Notes under the pieces: generated by a model
The model's input: the letters and a program-made list of their open reading frames with translations, nothing else
Told to the model about the DNA's origin: nothing
Databases searched by the model: none
Part shown: positions 39,107 to 49,557 of the stretch, in pieces
Position numbering within the stretch: the stretch's first letter is position 1
Layout: each line of letters starts with the position of its first letter
Program-made: the position numbers and the translations under genes
Origin: Gari tellinella
Lineage: Eukaryota; Mollusca; Bivalvia; Cardiida; Psammobiidae
DNA length: 64,000 nt
Direction of reading: 5' to 3'
Assembly (NCBI GenBank): GCA_922989275.2
Contig: OV277864.1
Location: 75,272,158 to 75,336,157 of the forward strand

Positions 39107-39233
39107 TTTAAAACAATTTAGCCAGCAGATAAAACGCCGTCTCTCATCAGAATCCAAACTGCTTGACATGTTAATCCTGTATTGAGATTTTTACCCTTTC
39201 ATAATCAAATTATTCGGGAGATTTTTACCCCTT

Positions 39234-39683
39234 CACCACTTAATTGTTGTCTGCTTCAATTTTTTATCTGCAATGTCGTTTCAAAGTTTAAAAATAAGAC
39301 AGTTTGACTAATATTTTTTCAAAAGGAGTGACAAACAGTTTAGACACTGATCAGACGCCGCGTTACGCGGCGTCTGATAGGATCCAAACTGTTTGCAAAC
39401 GCGCCTTTAACCCTTTCCCTTATAGAAGCGACTTTTAGCGCATTCATTTTATTCATCCGCCAAAGAAAATAGTTCCATTTTATACTGCCATGAATATGAA
39501 CTATAAGAAATATGTTCTATATACTAGCAGATAGTAACTTAAAGTAAGCTGAAAGTATAGCAGAATGTGCCCTAGGGCACATTCTGCTTTACTTTCAGCT
39601 TACTTTAATAGGTCACATATGTTAAATACTAGAAACAGGCTATTGGTTATAGGGTTAAGCGTCATTGAAAGTGAAAGGGTTAT
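39234..39683. mobile_element. Family A element split by nested B
   Basis: TTTACCCCTTCACCACTT starts it, with hairpin at about 39332-39392. The B insert lies at TTAA in the right flank (GCGCCTTTAA). The element then resumes GCGTCATTGAAAGTGAAAGG. The copy at 60943-61195 shows the uninterrupted form. Confidence 0.85.
39407..39658. mobile_element. Family B element nested in A
   Basis: TTAACCCTTTCCCTTATAGA to GGTTATAGGGTTAA. Hairpin at 39538-39608. Confidence 0.9.
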
Positions 39684-39802
39684 GATAAATCTTTCTGCAG
39701 AACACTAGCAGGCGAGACGTGATGCAGACGGCATTATCACGCATTGTTGAAAGTGTCTAACACAAAAATATATCTTTTGAATTGCGAGCCTATTCTATTC
39801 CA

Positions 39803-39941
39803 TTTCCCCGTAGCCTGTTTCTAGTTTTGAAGAAAGAACATTGAAAGTAAGCAAATGCGCCAAAGGCGCATTCTGTTTACCTTCAAAATTGCTTTAAGTG
39901 GTCGACTGTCTTGAAAACTAGAAACAGGCTATGGATTACAG
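39803..39941. mobile_element. B-related palindromic element next to pseudoprotease stop
   Basis: GTAGCCTGTTTCTAGTTTTG at one side and AAAACTAGAAACAGGCTATG at the other, with inner hairpin AAATGCGCCAAAGGCGCATT. It ends 6 bases from the stop codon. Confidence 0.7.
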
Positions 39942-39946
39942 ATTAC

Positions 39947-39952
39947 TTTATT
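39947..39952 (-). promoter_or_regulatory. Polyadenylation signal overlapping the stop codon
   Basis: The minus strand reads GAATAAAG, so AATAAA includes the TAA stop. The 3' UTR would then be only some tens of bases and would end inside the palindromic element at 39803-39941. Confidence 0.55.
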
Positions 39953-40660
39953 CAATATTGGCATTAATCCAATCTGCATAGTTAGCTACAGTCGTTCCGG
40001 ACTTGATGCCTTGGGCACACCCATCAAACACGTTTCTAAAGGAGTAAATGAAGGCCAACACCCACACGTCTTGTTTCTGAGTGACAATCGGAGCTCCTTC
40101 GTCGTTATCGCAGAACCCTGTAAATTCGGAGCGGGGAAGCAGACATGTCGTATTTCCGGTCACGTAGTATCCGGCGGATGCGCACACATCGTTGTCAATG
40201 GCAATCATCTTCAGCTCCTTCATCTGTTCAGTCAGACCCCAGCCGGTGGGGTAGAAATAGTCTTGGCCCCAGCTACCACTCCTTAATAAACGATTCTGTT
40301 CGATAATCCTCTGGGTAAAACTTAGACTATCCAGTATATCAATTATACGGATATACTTATTCTGACGGATCCTAGGAACTTCAAGTATGGCTATGTCATT
40401 TAGGTACGCGACAGCGACATAATCGGGGTGGATAATTTTATTACTTATGTTCCGTATTTCCTCCGTTCCCTCGTCTAAGGTTCGGTTGAACTCTCCTGCT
40501 ACGACGGTGTCTAGTTCAGGGGTCACACAGCTGGCTGCAGTGAGGACATGAAAATTGGAGATGAGGGCCCCGCTACACTTGTATGTGGAACCTTCGAGGA
40601 GAGCAACGGTCCATTCAAACCTCCCTGGCTTCACATCAACACCGTCGTATATAGACCTCA
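39948..40660 (-). CDS. Pseudoprotease exon 2: S1-like domain
   Basis: Acceptor cgttttacag, 713 nt, phase 1, ending TAA. Motifs: CSGALISNFHVLTAASC, NDIAILEV, SWGQDYFYPTGWG, TTCLLPRSEFTGFCDNDEG, NYADWINANIE. Confidence 0.88.
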
Positions 40661-43600
40661 CTGTAAACGAAAATTGTAAAGAATATATTATGTTCAGTAT
40701 AGTATATATCTTTATTTCCTTTAATGATGAAGATTACAATATCACATATGGATATATACGAAATGTTTACATGTGACTAACTACAATCAATACAATATAC
40801 ATGAAAGTATCAAATTGGTGTCAATTTAGTAGTACATAATGAGCAAACAATGTGTATTCGAATTTATAAACATGCTTAGATGAAAAACATGTTACTCATA
40901 TTCTGATAATAAGCTCCAAAAGTATATTGAAATAATGCTGAAATAAGTTAACTATAAGCCGCATAGCGATATTGATAAGTTGTATTATTACGTCTCGCTT
41001 TGAGTTGCAATGTTAATTTCCCATGGACCAGAATATAACATTTTGCATATTGTTTTAATTTTTCCAAAAACTTAGCTGTCACTCTATGGCTTAGCTGTCT
41101 GAGCTGTGTTACATTCTTTTGCTATGCGATATTTGTTTTTGAATGTCACATATGGGCAAGTAACTCTAATGTCTCTTGATCTCTGTCACTACATGACATT
41201 ACTGTATGAGCTATGCGACATTCTTTTGCTAGGTTACATTCTTTGGAATGTCACATAGGGACGAGTAACTCTAACGTTTCTTTGATTTTTTTGTATTATT
41301 TTCAACCCTCGAAAACAAGAATGTCACCATCTGCTTAGCATCGGGTGGCATTCTGTTTCTCGGGTTGACAATTTTAATGTCACGCAAACTGCCGTCTTAT
41401 ACTTATATACTACTCAAAGTTTGCTAAGCACCAAGGGTAAAATCACCATATATACCAATGTATTGACCCTATCACATCTCATCACGTAACTTCCAACATT
41501 TGTGTTCGATTTTTTCAAATTTAGAGATGTTTTGGCCAATGGGTTACTCTACAGATTCTTTTCAGTTCCTGTAGGCGAAACCCGAGAGAATTATCAAACT
41601 GTGAAATTTTTGAGATTTCACCGAAATTTTCAAATCCATTGAATTCTATATTTTGATGTTCTTAGAGATGTTACAATCATTGAATGGATAGAATTAAACA
41701 TTGAGAGGTAAACCATCGTTTTACCAACGAGTAACATCTCTAAGAACATTACAATGTACAATTCAATGGATTTGATAATTTGGGTGAATTCTCAGAAAAT
41801 TCACATTTTGATCATTTCCTCGGGTTTCGCCTACATGACCTGAACAATTGTTACAATTTTAAAATCTGTAAAGTAAACCTTTGGCCAAAGTATCTCCAAA
41901 TTTGGAAGAAATCGAACAAAGATTTTTGAGTTATGTGATGAGAAGTGATAGGGTCAATGCATTGGTTCCTATGGGGATTTTACCCTAGGTGCTTAGCAAA
42001 CTTTGAGTAGTAATATAATATCAATCATATTCGTATATTACAAAAACACATAAGCATCTTTTCTATACCCTAGAATGTTGTAGCTTAAAGCAGGAATTTA
42101 ATTAGTGCGCATTCCTACTTTTCAACAAGTCTGCTTTACGCCGCTACCTCAGCTATGATATAGAGTTTATTTCTTATGTTGCAAATTCTTGACTGCATAC
42201 AGTGGAGGTATGAATTACAGGCATGAAAACCTATGGAGAAATATGTTTAAGTCTTGTCAACACAGAGATTATATTCATGATTGGAACCTCGGTATAGTGT
42301 ACAATATTTACATATTCATCAAATAATATAAAACAGCAACAAAATCTATACCATTCAATTTCGAATTATTAGAAACTAAATTGTACAACTACCATCTTTA
42401 ACATGTTTACTGCCATGTGATACCATGGTCGACTTCGCAAATAGTTTGGATCTAGATAAGACGCTGTGAATGGCGTAGCAGGATCAAAACTGTTTAGTTT
42501 AAATAGAGGATCTTACGTGTGTGCTCATTATTTATCCTTTTTTAAAAACGAGTTGACTAAAATAATATGACGCGAGCCTTGGCGAGCGTCATCTTATTTT
42601 AGTCAAGGAGTATTAAAAATGATAAGAAATGAGCACGAAAGGATTCGGCCGGAGCCCAAAAAATTAAGATATTTATATAATGGCTTTATTCCACTCCCAG
42701 ACCGCAAGTTATGTGATGAACATATTTATTTACATGATAACATGTGAAAAGGGATAGGGCTACAAGTTATTACAAGTTATTACAACATTATCATTGCAAT
42801 AATTTGGCCCTTTCCCTAGAAATATACAAAACAGTGGCATAGCATAATAAAGTAGAAAAAAGAATAGTTGCTTTGCTAATAATAGTAGTCGGTGGCACAA
42901 CCGAAGTGTTGTCAATACTATTTTACTTCAATAGTACATATTATTCGTTTAAAGAATTTCAAAATGATAATAATCGGCTGAGTTATCTGATATCAATATA
43001 GTGTTTGTAAGATATTATTTCTCAAATTCAATGTTTAGTATTTTTGAGTTAAGAAATATTGAAATGAGTGTCAAACAGTTTGAATCCTGATTAGACGTCG
43101 CGTAACGCGGCGTCTAATCAGGATTTAAACTGTTTGCAAATAACCGTTGTACTCGGAGTAAGGCAGTGAAGGGGTTAAGTCGAGTTTCAGCCATATTTGA
43201 GGTACAACCTTATAGCAAAATATTGGTTTTAGGCAGCCACCGGTTAAAATAAAACAAGGAACATAATTTTTTATATTTAATAGGATAAACTTATTGTTGC
43301 GTGTTTGCTGAGAATCTCATGATATCGTGGATGTACCTATGGACTGTCTGAAAAATATGCATATTAGAATCAAGAGGTTTCGATTGATCTCCTCATAAGA
43401 AAAGGTCTAAGGACACTATTTGACAATTGTTTATATATCTATCTAGTCAAAACTTTAAATATTTCAAATTTGCAGGCAACACATTTTAACAAACGCAAAA
43501 CTGTATGCGAAATATCAATTTACTCCATAGATACGCATTTTACGCATTAGATTTATTCCTGCACTGAAGAAAATAGTTCCTTATCATATAGTTAAATTGT

Positions 43601-43921
43601 ATGAATATGTATCAAAAGAAATATGTATTCCTCCATTGCAGAAAGTAGCCATGAGTATATGTTATAAGAAATATTTTCCTTATTCTAACAGATGGTAGCT
43701 TAAAGCAAGCTGAAAGTAAAGCCGAATGCGCCTAAGGCGCATTCTGCTTTACTCTCAACCTGCTTTAAGTTGCCATCTATATTCAATACTAGAAACAGGT
43801 TGTAGAGTAAAGTGTAACAAAGACGGTTGGAATTTGTCGAAAAAAGGGTTCAAAACAATGAATAATTACCAGGCATCGCTGCCACCAAAAGTAACACAGC
43901 AGTTCTTAGTATAGTCCTCAT
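39948..43921 (-). CDS. Serine-protease homologue (catalytically dead S1 family), 2 exons
   Basis: Exon 1 is 43921-43870 and exon 2 is 40660-39948. Together they are 765 nt and encode 254 aa. Residues 1-17 are a signal peptide (MRTILRTAVLLLVAAMP). The mature chain starts near RSIYDGVDVKPGRFEW, aligned with the usual IVGG...PW start, but without a clear activation cleavage motif. The catalytic His position reads TAASC instead of TAAHC. The Asp is kept (LNDIAILEV). The catalytic Ser region reads CDNDEGAP instead of C.GDSGGP, so Ser becomes Glu and the oxyanion Gly becomes Asn. Cys 42-58 and later disulphide cysteines remain. Probably a secreted, non-proteolytic binding or cofactor protein, as in arthropod and mollusc SPHs. 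One exon encodes the whole domain. Confidence 0.85.
40700..41410. other. Pseudoprotease intron: diverged tandem duplication
   Basis: Around 41095-41280, a unit of about 110 bp with TTACATTCTTTTGCTA, GAATGTCACATA and GAGTAACTCTAACG-like phrases occurs twice. The remainder is AT-rich. Confidence 0.5.
41411..42009. mobile_element. Family P foldback, 599 bp
   Basis: TACTCAAAGTTTGCTAAGCA is mirrored by TGCTTAGCAAACTTTGAGTA. The arms of nearly 300 bp match with scattered mismatches (e.g. TAACATCTCTAAGAACATTA vs GATGTTCTTAGAGATGTTAC near the centre). Lies in the pseudoprotease intron. Confidence 0.85.
42080..42246. repeat. Family B, decayed
   Basis: GTAGCTTAAAGCAGGAATTT, AAGTCTGCTTTACGC and GACTGCATACAGTGGAGGTA. 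Confidence 0.5.
42519..42639. repeat. Family Q hairpin element
   Basis: GTGCTCATTATTTATCC pairs with GATAAGAAATGAGCAC. The inner stem TTGACTAAAATAATATGACG pairs with CGTCATCTTATTTTAGTCAA around a GAGCCTTGGC loop. Confidence 0.7.
42660..43000. other. Pseudoprotease intron, nothing recognised
   Basis: AT-rich, with a local TTATTACAA duplication near 42765-42785. Confidence 0.3.
43000..43178. mobile_element. Family A element, left end lost
   Basis: Hairpin at 43072-43136 with GATTAGACGTCG and the matching CGTCTAATC. Ends GTAAGGCAGTGAAGGGGTTAA. Confidence 0.8.
43520..43818. mobile_element. Family B element, diverged
   Basis: Hairpin at 43699-43769 (CTTAAAGCAAGCTGAAAGTA and complement). Right flank AGAAACAGGTTGTAGAGTAA. 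It ends about 50 bp from the pseudoprotease first exon. Confidence 0.75.
43870..43921 (-). CDS. Pseudoprotease exon 1: signal peptide
   Basis: ATG at 43921-43919, donor CCTG|gtaatt, 17 codons plus one base (phase 1), matching the exon 2 acceptor. Confidence 0.75.
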
Positions 43922-44142
43922 CTCGCACTTTAACTGTGCACACACCACGTCCAATAGCATCACAAACTCCCTATGACTTTAAAATCTAATTAACAAACTA
44001 TTACAATTTACATACCCTCTGGGTTTTATGTTGCTATTAACCTTTGAAAAGCTGCATAATTGTTGCCTGCAAGATTTGCCGTCTGCAAAAAATCTTACAT
44101 TCAAGTTATCGGAATTTTCCTTCAGAATATATCACCAGAGTA

Positions 44143-44365
44143 TTAATCCTTTCACTTTCAATGACGTCATGAAGCGCATTTGCATTTACAGTTTTGATCC
44201 TGATCAGACGCCGCGTAACGCGGCGTCTGATGAGGATCCAAACTGTTTTGTAACTGATTTTTAAATAACGTAAGTTATACTGCCTTAAAACGTTAATTTA
44301 TTATTTTGAACCGATTGCAGACAACAATATTGAAGCAGACGACAATATGTCAGTGAAGGAATTAA
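44143..44365. mobile_element. Family A element
   Basis: TTAATCCTTTCACTTTCAAT to TCAGTGAAGGAATTAA. Hairpin at about 44187-44249. Confidence 0.85.
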
Positions 44366-44459
44366 AGCCTCACGATAAATTTGATCATGAAAGGGTTACA
44401 CAGTTTAGATCCAAATCCTTATCAGGCTCATGCTTTTTGCTATACTTTTATCACAGATT

Positions 44460-44693
44460 ATAGTAGAGTTGTTCTTTTCCGTTTAAACGGAACACATGCA
44501 TGCAGACGCCATCCAATAATTTTTAAAAAAGAATGACAGCTTTTTGAAAATGCTGACAAATGATTTTAATCCGATTGGAAAACAATTTGGAGCCTGAACA
44601 GACGTCGGGTAGCCCGGCGTCTGATCAGGCTCCAAACGATGGGCATATTTGTTTTATAACAAATGTTTTCATTGGGACAGAATAACGTGTTGC
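44460..44693. mobile_element. Family I element, diverged
   Basis: TAGTAGAGTTGTTCTTTTCC to ATTGGGACAGAATAACG. Hairpin at about 44578-44638 (AATTTGGAGCCTGAACAGAC ... CTGATCAGGCTCCAAAC). Confidence 0.7.
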
Positions 44694-44745
44694 AAACCGA
44701 TTGGAACCCATATGAGAGGCTAAATAAATGCGTTTCAACTGGATC

Positions 44746-44959
44746 TTAACACGTTCACTCTCAATGACGTCATAAAGTGCATATGCAAGCAGTTTTGATC
44801 CTGATAAGACGCCGCGTAACGCGGCGACTGATCAGGATCAAAACTGTTTGCCACTTGTTTGGAAATTGCGTCAGTTATTTTGCCTTAAATCTAACTTGTA
44901 AACGATATTACAGACGACAATATTGAAGCAGACGACAGTATGGTGGTGAATGGGGTAAA
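44746..44959. mobile_element. Family A element
   Basis: TTAACACGTTCACTCTCAAT to GTGGTGAATGGGGTAAA. Hairpin at 44785-44850. Confidence 0.8.
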
Positions 44960-45382
44960 AACTTCATGATAAAATTTATCATGAAACGGTTAAATGTTTT
45001 TCCCAATAGTGATGGCTTCATAATTAAATGAAAGCTAATTCATTTTATGAAAATATTATCATCAAGACAATTTTTTTTTAATATATTGGAGAGGAAATTT
45101 GGCAAATTTGCTCATGGCTCTTTGTGTTTTGATTCGAAACATGTAAAATAATTACATGTTATATAAATGTTACCGCCATACATAGGCAGATACAGAATTT
45201 GCACCGCTCATCGACGATTTTTATCAATATTTTAGATTTTTTTTATAGTTTTATGTTTTAAAAAATAAAATCTATAGTAGATCCATTTTAATTATTTATT
45301 ATGTATAAATCGTCAGATATATGCATAATACATGTTTACATTGAACCTTTAACTATTATTGTATTGTCTCTTAAACATATAC

Positions 45383-45576
45383 CAGGGCTCCAGATATGGA
45401 GAGTATTTCAAAAACTAAAATATTTATTTCTGCTTTAAATCCTATGGTGTCACTACTCATTAGAATTGTCTCGAAGAGACGATTCTAATGAGTAGTAACA
45501 TCATATGATTTTGTGTTGAAATAAGTGAGAAACTGTTGGAATTTTGTGCAGTTAATCCCTCTTATCTAGAGCCCTG
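45383..45576. mobile_element. Family R inverted-repeat element
   Basis: CAGGGCTCCAGATATGGAGA and CCTCTTATCTAGAGCCCTG are the ends. The centre hairpin is ACTCATTAGAATTGTCTC and GAGACGATTCTAATGAGT. Ends resemble hAT-type MITEs, but no 8-bp target duplication was found. Confidence 0.7.
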
Positions 45577-45634
45577 ATTAACATGTGCAGATAATGTGAT
45601 ATTCAATATAACGACTAACTCGTTACAACGAGAT

Positions 45635-45844
45635 GAAATCTTTCACTGCCAATGACAGCAAAAGGCGACTTTGCAGTTTTGATCCTCAGGATCAAAACGT
45701 TTGACACTCGTATCGACATTTCTTCAGTCAAAACAGCCATAAAGCTGATTTTAAAAATACTGCAGACGGCACTTCCAATGCAGACGATATTTTGGTGGTA
45801 ATAGGATTGAGGCAGACGATAAAAATTGACAGTGAAAGAGTTAA
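45635..45844. mobile_element. Family A element with hairpin tip deleted
   Basis: The hairpin is reduced to CAGTTTTGATCCTCAGGATC followed by AAAACG; the whole GATCAGACGCC section is gone from both arms. Ends GACAGTGAAAGAGTTAA. Confidence 0.75.
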
Positions 45845-46060
45845 GTTAGATAAAAATGTACTCATTGAAGGAGCATATAGATCTTGAATCAAAGCGCTGA
45901 AGGCGCTGGAAGACTGTCGGGGTGATAAAAGAACATCTGCTTCCAGTTGTACCATTCTGATTTATTAAACGTTCTGAGATAATTCCATGCAAATTCCCGT
46001 AATGAAGAATAACGTTTTTGTTTACTTCGTGCGCAAAATGTAACATGGTGAAAAAGTTGT

Positions 46061-46131
46061 GACTCAACTGGGACTTGAATCTAGTGCCTTTGGTTTACTA
46101 TGCCAGCACTCTACACACTGAGCTATCAAGC
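46061..46131 (-). pseudogene. tRNA-Thr(AGT)-like pseudogene or SINE head
   Basis: Read on the minus strand: acceptor GGCTTGA pairs with TTGAGTC using wobbles, D arm GCTC/GAGT with A box TAGCTCAGTGTGTAGAGTG, anticodon loop ATAGTAA (AGT), and a B-box-like GATTCAAGTCC. The anticodon stem has two mismatches, so it is not clearly functional. Confidence 0.6.
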
Positions 46132-46195
46132 CAGCCAGTGAAGTCTATCAATCTGGTTCACCATAATCTCAAACCAGCTACATAAAGGGATATAT

Positions 46196-46425
46196 GCAGT
46201 GGATTAAACGTTATTCTTTTCAATAAATGTGTAAAAATTGCTCTAAATTATTATTTCCATTGCAAACAGGCTGGAGACGCTGAGTAACCCGGTGTGTAAT
46301 CAGGCTATAAACTGTTTGCCATTCAGATTTAAATGGATATTCAGGATTGTCTATAAGTTGTCATTTAGTGTGTTGCGTGTGCGTTTCTGTAACATTTAAA
46401 CGGTAAATAATAACGCCTTCTTCTG
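46196..46425. mobile_element. Family I element, diverged
   Basis: CAGTGGATTAAACGTTATTC to AATAACGCCTTCTTCTGTA. The hairpin is partly lost (CAGGCTGGAGACGCTGAGTA). Confidence 0.65.
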
Positions 46426-47206
46426 TAAGTAAACAAGAGGGCCTGAAGGCCCTGATATCGCTCACCTGTTGTACCGAAGCCTGAAAGCTTTCCCTTTCTG
46501 TTTCAGATGTTTTAGTCTAAATCCATTCAAACATGTAGTATAGCATGTAAACAATTTTGGAATACAAACCTCATAATTCTATAGTAGAGTACTTCAAGGG
46601 CAGATAACTAGAGCCTAAACAATACTGAAATGAAGCCTTTTCTAGCATTTCAAAGTATATCAAGGGCAGATAACTATTGCCACAATGATTAGATTTGAAC
46701 AATAATTGCACTCCTTTGAGAACTTATAGCTATATAATTTGTGTGCAAGTACAATCAAAATCAATTGAAAACTGAAGCTGCACGAGTGTAAACGCTGTTG
46801 GATATTGCATTTTCAGCAATTCAAGGGCAGATAACACTTGACCTATTGGTCTGATTTCAACCATAATCACACTTATGCGAACTCTTATGGTAATATACAA
46901 TCTGAGCAAGGTTGGAAAAGACGTGATAAAAATTGTTGCCGCTAGAGTGTAAACAACGTTTAACTTAAATATGGCATTTTCAGCAATTCAAAGGTAGATA
47001 ACTCTTGACCTATTTCATTCAATTTCAACCATAATCGGACTCATATGATCTCTTATGGTCATATATTATCTGAGCAAGTTTGAGAAAGATTGGATAAAAA
47101 TTGTGACTTCTAGAGTGTAAACACCCTTAAATATGGCATTTTCAGCAATTCAAAGGTGAATAACTCTCTATCTATTAGTCTGATTTCAACCATAATTAAA
47201 CTCATT

Positions 47207-48231
47207 CTCAGGGTCTGCTGTGTTAGTGAGCTGTTTGCATAAAAAGTGGTCTGTCGTCTTGTCTTATTTGGAGCTCGAACATATATTGATATATGACAGT
47301 TACACGTCTGAAATCTGGACACCTGTGAGTGGAAACAGGGAATTAATGACTAACTATTGCGTTGTGGGTTATGATGGTGCTGCAGAGAGCTCTTACATGA
47401 GCTTTCTGTAATACTATCGTGCTACTCTGGGCGTCAGCCTGTCGGGGAACCGTTGTTGTTTGTGTCCGGTTTTCAGATGTGTTACTGTATTTCAACCTAA
47501 CCGTGGGATATTTCTACATTCCGATAGCGTCATCATTATGACGTCATAAAACTACGGTTATGTGATGTCATAATTGTGTACAAATATATCGCATGCTTTG
47601 CTTAATCTGGTTCCCGTTGTGCTACAATAAACGGCGCTTTAACTTCTATATATAGACTCGAACTCAGTTTGTAATATATTTAGACTGAGTTACAGTATTT
47701 AATTTTCATTCTGGATCTAGATATATTTCGCTTTTGCTGTTTTCAGGGGGTTCTAGCCTGCCCTGGAATATCTGTTTAAGTGTTGGATATCTTGATGATT
47801 CTTCTGCTGTGGAAATCTCTCACTGCGTCATGCAGGTTTCATAATAGTTTAGTATTTTAAAAGCATATGTTTCTTTAATCTGCTATTGAGCTGCTTTTGT
47901 CTGTACATATTTAACCCTTTACCTGCTAATCCCGAATTTATTACAATCTGCAAACGGTTTAGATCCAGATAAGACGCTTAGTCAGGCAGCGTTTCATCTT
48001 GATACAAACTGTTTGACACTCGTTTTTGGTTTTCTATAATTAAAAATTGCATAGAAATCTGAATGTTACGAAATTTGTAAACGACAATTTCAAAGGAGTC
48101 GATATTATAGCAGGATAAGGATTAAAACTATAGAAAATCTATGTAAGTAATACTTTAATGGAGGGCCTCATGGAGGATTAGTCATTAGACTAAATGGGCT
48201 ACCCTCTTTAAATAAAGTCTTCATTCACTAA
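47207..48231 (+). mobile_element. LINE-like fragment inserted in the tandem array
   Basis: The array unit breaks at about 47206 (TTAAACTCAT) and resumes at about 48232 (AAACTCTTACAGACATATAC). The insert ends GAGGGCCTCATGGAGGATTA and TAAATAAAGTCTTC, the same 3' end as 37283-37365. No long reading frame remains. Confidence 0.6.
47914..48125. mobile_element. Family A element inside the LINE-like fragment
   Basis: TTAACCCTTTACCTGCTAAT to AGCAGGATAAGGATTAA. The hairpin is imperfect (AAACGGTTTAGATCCAGATA). Confidence 0.7.
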
Positions 48232-48730
48232 AACTCTTACAGACATATACAATCTGAGCAAGTTTGAAATAGATTGGATAAAAATTGTGGCCTCTAGAGT
48301 GTAAACAGTAAACACCCTTAAATATTGCATTTTCAGCAATTCAAAGGTAGATAACTCTTGATCTATTGATCCGATTTCAACCATTATTGAACTCATCCGA
48401 ACTTTTATGGTAACATACAATCTGAACAAATTTGAGAAAGATTGGATAAAAAGTGTGGCCTCTAGAGTGTAAACACTGTTAAATATGGCATTTTCAGCAA
48501 TTCAAAGGCAGATAACTCTTGATCTATTGATCCGATTTCAACCATTATTGAACTCATCCGAACTCTTATGATGACATACAATCTGAACAAATTTGAAAAA
48601 TATTGGATAAAAAGTGTGGCCTCTAGAGTGTAAACACTAAAATTGTTGACGACTAACGACGGACGACTAACGGAGCACGACGGACGCCGGACATTCAAGG
48701 ATTGCAAAAGCTCACCCTGAGCTACATGTA

Positions 48731-49349
48731 AGCTATGGGCAAAAATGTCCTGTATTCCTTTCCAATTGCAAGTTCATTCAATTAAAAATCAACAACTAGC
48801 AAAACAACAATATTTAACCTATTCTTAGTCAGATCACGATTGGAAAACTTGGTCTGTTACAAACCAGGAGAGTTTTAAGATGAAGGCAATTTCTTCTCGT
48901 AAAACAATATACTATTATTATATCTATATCTATATTATATCTGTATATAGCATACAAATTAGTTGTGTACCGATTATCGCCAGATGGTCGGCAATCAATT
49001 ATTTTCCTCCGAGTCGCCGATGGTCAATTGAACTTATATCATTCTCTTCCGCGACGTCGTAAATGTTTTTAAATTGTTCAAAATTATGAAAAGTTTTGAA
49101 TATTGTTGTAAAATGTGGAAAATGGAGCTTTTTATTCGTAACAGCAAACATTGAACTTTTTTGATATTCTAAAACATCTATTGTTTAACTGATCATCATC
49201 CCATACCTTTTTTTTTGGAGAGAGGTGACCTCATAATACAATGCACACCTTATTATGCTTTACCGTCAGTCTGCTTTAAGCTAAATATAATGCATGCCTA
49301 TAATATTTCGAAGGTTTCGACATTGCACGTAAATAGACCCAGCCCACGC
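48731..49349. other. Intergenic, no gene seen
   Basis: A TATC/TATA-rich simple stretch lies near 48905-48950. Nothing else recognised. Confidence 0.35.
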
Positions 49350-49557
49350 TTAACCCTTTACCTCATAGTCTTTTTCTAGTTTTGAGTTTTAAGGCGTATT
49401 CTGCTTTACTTTCAGCCTGCTTTAAGCTACCGTCTGAAAGAATAAATAAAATATTTCTTATGATACATACTCATGACTGTATAAATTGGAACTATTTCAT
49501 CCAGCGGAGTAATAAACTGAATACGCTAAAAGGCGCTTCTATTGGGGAAAGGGTTAA
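49350..49557. mobile_element. Family B element lacking the left hairpin arm
   Basis: TTAACCCTTTACCTCATAGT to ATTGGGGAAAGGGTTAA. Only the right arm (GTATTCTGCTTTACTTTCAG) is present. Confidence 0.85.

Larger units (their letters stand above)
46433..48725. repeat. Composite repeat with about 163-bp tandem units
   Basis: Starts CAAGAGGGCCTGAAGGCCCT and CGCTCACCTG. Units share GGCATTTTCAGCAATTCAAA, AGATAACTCTTGATCTATTG and GAGAAAGATTGGATAAAAA. These begin near 46807, 46974, 47137, 48326 and 48487. It ends with GACGGACGCCGG and AAGCTCACCCTGAGC. A roughly 1 kb insertion splits the third unit. Confidence 0.75.

Noticed and set aside
45841..45960. Minus-strand exon-like frame (NGTTGSRCSFITPTVFQRL)
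   Set aside because: Has a possible acceptor (aataaatcag), but no donor before the stop and no phase-compatible neighbour. It could be a pseudo-exon.
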